Assembly: GCF_000261365.1 (NCBI RefSeq)
Contig: NZ_AJVC01000002.1
Location: 62,001-126,000, forward strand
Origin: Herbaspirillum sp. GW103
Lineage (GTDB): Bacteria > Pseudomonadota > Gammaproteobacteria > Burkholderiales > Burkholderiaceae_D
Reading direction: 5' to 3'
DNA: 64,000 nucleotides
Each line of letters starts with the position of its first letter. The stretch's first letter is position 1. Positions 62,791 to 64,000 of the stretch are shown here, piece by piece. The translations under genes and the position numbers were made by a program. The notes under the pieces were generated by a model. The model did no database searches. It was not told where the DNA came from and saw only the letters and a program-made list of their open reading frames with translations.

Positions 62791-63182
62791 TCGTTCTCGA
62801 TACGCATGCTTTGGTCTGGTGGGTCAGTGGCGATGCCACCTTGAGCCGGAAAGCACGCAAGACGATTGAAAAGGAGATGGGGGACGGCGAGATCCTCATC
62901 TCGGCTATTTCCGCCTGGGAAATCGCCATGCTCGTGGAGCGCGAGAAACTGGTGCTGTCCATGGAGGTAGAGCGCTGGATGAATACCGTGTCGGAAATCG
63001 ATGCAGTGCGTATCGTGCCGATGGATGTGGAAATTCTCGTGAAATCGGTGAACTTGCCAGGAGAATTTCACAAGGATCCGGCTGACCGGATGATCGTGGC
63101 AACGGCGCGAAAGTTTTCGGTCCCGCTTGTCACGAAGGATGACAAAATTCGCGCCTACCCGCATGTCAAGACCGTCTGGTAG
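62787..63182 (+). CDS. PIN-domain (VapC-type) toxin
   Basis: A 131-residue PIN ribonuclease. GTG start at 62787 overlapping the antitoxin stop, with GGAGG 7 nt before; a GTG at 62772 is less likely. Active-site acids: Asp in VLDTHALVWW, Glu in ISAISAWEIAML, Asp in HKDPADRMIVATA and the last Asp in PLVTKDDKIR. Short length and the HALVWW start fit PIN toxins that pair with Phd-type antitoxins. Cleavage target unknown. A hairpin follows. Confidence 0.92.
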   Translation: MIVLDTHALVWWVSGDATLSRKARKTIEKEMGDGEILISAISAWEIAMLVEREKLVLSMEVERWMNTVSEIDAVRIVPMDVEILVKSVNLPGEFHKDPADRMIVATARKFSVPLVTKDDKIRAYPHVKTVW

Positions 63183-63206
63183 AAGGGCCGCCAAGACGGC
63201 GGCCTT
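63183..63206 (+). terminator. Hairpin after the VapC-type gene
   Basis: GGCCGCC, loop AAGAC, GGCGGCC, closed by A-T pairs, directly after the stop. The U-tract is weak. Confidence 0.5.
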
Positions 63207-63339
63207 CGATGTGTGTTCTGTGCAGCGGGCCTTCTTAAATCTTGCGCATGTGCAGGGATTTCGCGACCAGAATGAGCGTCGCAGAAGAAGCCGCAACTAT
63301 CCGCGCGCCGCCGCCCCGAGTTGCCTGGCCATGGTCTTG

Positions 63340-63760
63340 ATGGCCAGATGATGAATGCTGCCGAGCATGCGCAACTGAGGCTGCGGCCGACAGCGACAGG
63401 ACCTGGGCCGCATCCAGTGTGTGCAGGCGGCGTACCCGGTCCGCTTCGATGCTGCGGTCGAAGCGCTCCACGATGTACACCGGCGAAGGGACGTAGCGCA
63501 GCTCGACCTTCGGCACCGTCAAGCCCATTCCTTGCGCCAGTCTGGCACAGAACCATTCGTTGACTGCGCTGCTTGGATAGTGGGCGCTCGGCACATCGGG
63601 CTTGATGATATGGGTCGATGCCAGGCTGCCGGTCGGTTCGAAAAGTTGGCCGTCCTGCAGCACCGGACGCATCGTGCCGTCGTCCTGATGCAGCCCGGCT
63701 GTCAGCGGAATTCCGGGAGAGAGTTCGTGCCCGGTGCTGATCCAGTTGTCGGATGACACA
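63340..63760 (-). pseudogene. hipA-family kinase fragment
   Basis: On the minus strand a frame contains STHIIKPDVPSAHYPSSAVN and then EWFCARLAQGMGLTVPKVEL, RYVPSPVYIVERFDR and VRRLHTLDAAQVLSLS, the middle part of HipA-type serine kinases (toxins of HipAB systems). The true N-terminal domain and the catalytic Asp and Mg-binding motifs are missing. After LSLS the frame stops resembling HipA; another frame there reads LRMLGSIHHLAIKTMARQLG, possibly the displaced end of the gene. It is a deletion-scarred relic and not expected to be active. Confidence 0.75.
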
Positions 63761-64000
63761 GTTAGTGAAAGTCTCGCCCTTGAATACAACGCTTTTTTCG
63801 CTAATGGTGACGCACCGCATTTTGACTACGCCATAGAAAGTGAAAAATGCTAGCAACAATGCCACAGAAATTGAAATTCCCTCAACGGCGATACGAGGCA
63901 CGAGCTGCTCCGATTACAAAGTGCTCTCTCCGCCATATTGTTGTTATCTAATCTGAGTAGAAATAGGTTAGCGATGACGGTTTCGTTTAAATTTCATCAT
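63761..64000. other. Unassigned AT-richer right edge
   Basis: 240 bp with lower GC than the rest. A minus-strand frame from 63901 begins MPRIAVEGISISVALLLAFF with one hydrophobic helix but soon runs into the hipA relic in another frame. It may be the start of a small membrane protein or chance; no gene is claimed. Confidence 0.35.

Noticed and set aside
63746-63901. Small membrane protein starting at 63901 on the minus strand
   Set aside because: Only one hydrophobic helix, no family resemblance, and the frame runs into the hipA relic; evidence is too weak to call a gene.

Overview
The window is high-GC (roughly 60-65%) bacterial chromosome. Gene content and protein style (ChvE-GguAB with a GbpR-like LysR regulator, a Bordetella/Burkholderia-type trimeric porin, RskA-type anti-sigma factor beside a DUF3455 lipoprotein) suggest a betaproteobacterium, most likely a Herbaspirillum-like member of the Oxalobacteraceae. 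The genus is inferred from memory of these families and was not tested by a search. No rRNA, tRNA, CRISPR array, prophage or insertion sequence was recognised.

Layout. 1-303: 3' end of an NAD-dependent epimerase/dehydrogenase (DenD type). 304-3384: a small locus of a Sir2 deacetylase, a WYL-domain regulator and an unknown protein. The same 17-bp palindrome (GAGACA-N5-TGTCTC) lies before both transcription units, making this the best candidate here for an undescribed module. 3500-9282: a CSS-EAL phosphodiesterase, a DUF3455/ECF sigma/anti-sigma operon, methionine aminopeptidase and a LysR regulator. 9480-14867: an MFS transporter and the galM-dgoK-dgoA-dgoD operon. 15399-20148: ytfQRT-yjfF importer. 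20367-27233: chvE-gguA-gguB, a sugar-acid dehydratase and an aldose 1-dehydrogenase. 27580-31132: GbpR-like regulator, porin and sugar lactonase. 31154-39710: IclR regulator and an L-fucose operon with its own ABC importer. 39756-45811: TetR regulator and a six-gene lipid-modification operon around a cyclopropane-fatty-acid-synthase-like enzyme. 45812-54563: MgtC-like protein, AraC regulator and a polyol cluster with a fourth ABC importer. 54634-63182: an OsmB-like lipoprotein, secreted hydrolase, frameshifted diguanylate cyclase, GST, a PNPOx/reductase/ferredoxin fusion, LysR, a glutamine amidotransferase and a Phd/VapC pair. 63235-64000: a decayed hipA fragment and unassigned, more AT-rich sequence.

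How it works together. More than half of the window is one sugar-catabolism island. Four CUT2-type ABC importers bring in sugars that are oxidised without phosphorylation. Aldose dehydrogenase (26448), lactonase (30251), DgoD, DgoK and DgoA together make a complete De Ley-Doudoroff route from D-galactose to pyruvate and glyceraldehyde-3-phosphate. The IlvD/Edd dehydratase suits L-arabinose/arabinonate. The fucose operon encodes dehydrogenase, lactonase, dehydratase and mutarotase but lacks the enzymes after 2-keto-3-deoxy-L-fuconate. The polyol cluster combines a ribitol-dehydrogenase-like SDR, a pentulose kinase and an L-xylulose-reductase-like SDR. The fucose and polyol clusters each carry their own regulator (IclR, AraC), the chvE/porin region has the GbpR-like LysR protein, and no dedicated regulator was recognised for the galM-dgo/ytf block. 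Hairpins after several binding-protein genes probably set the ratio of binding protein to membrane components.
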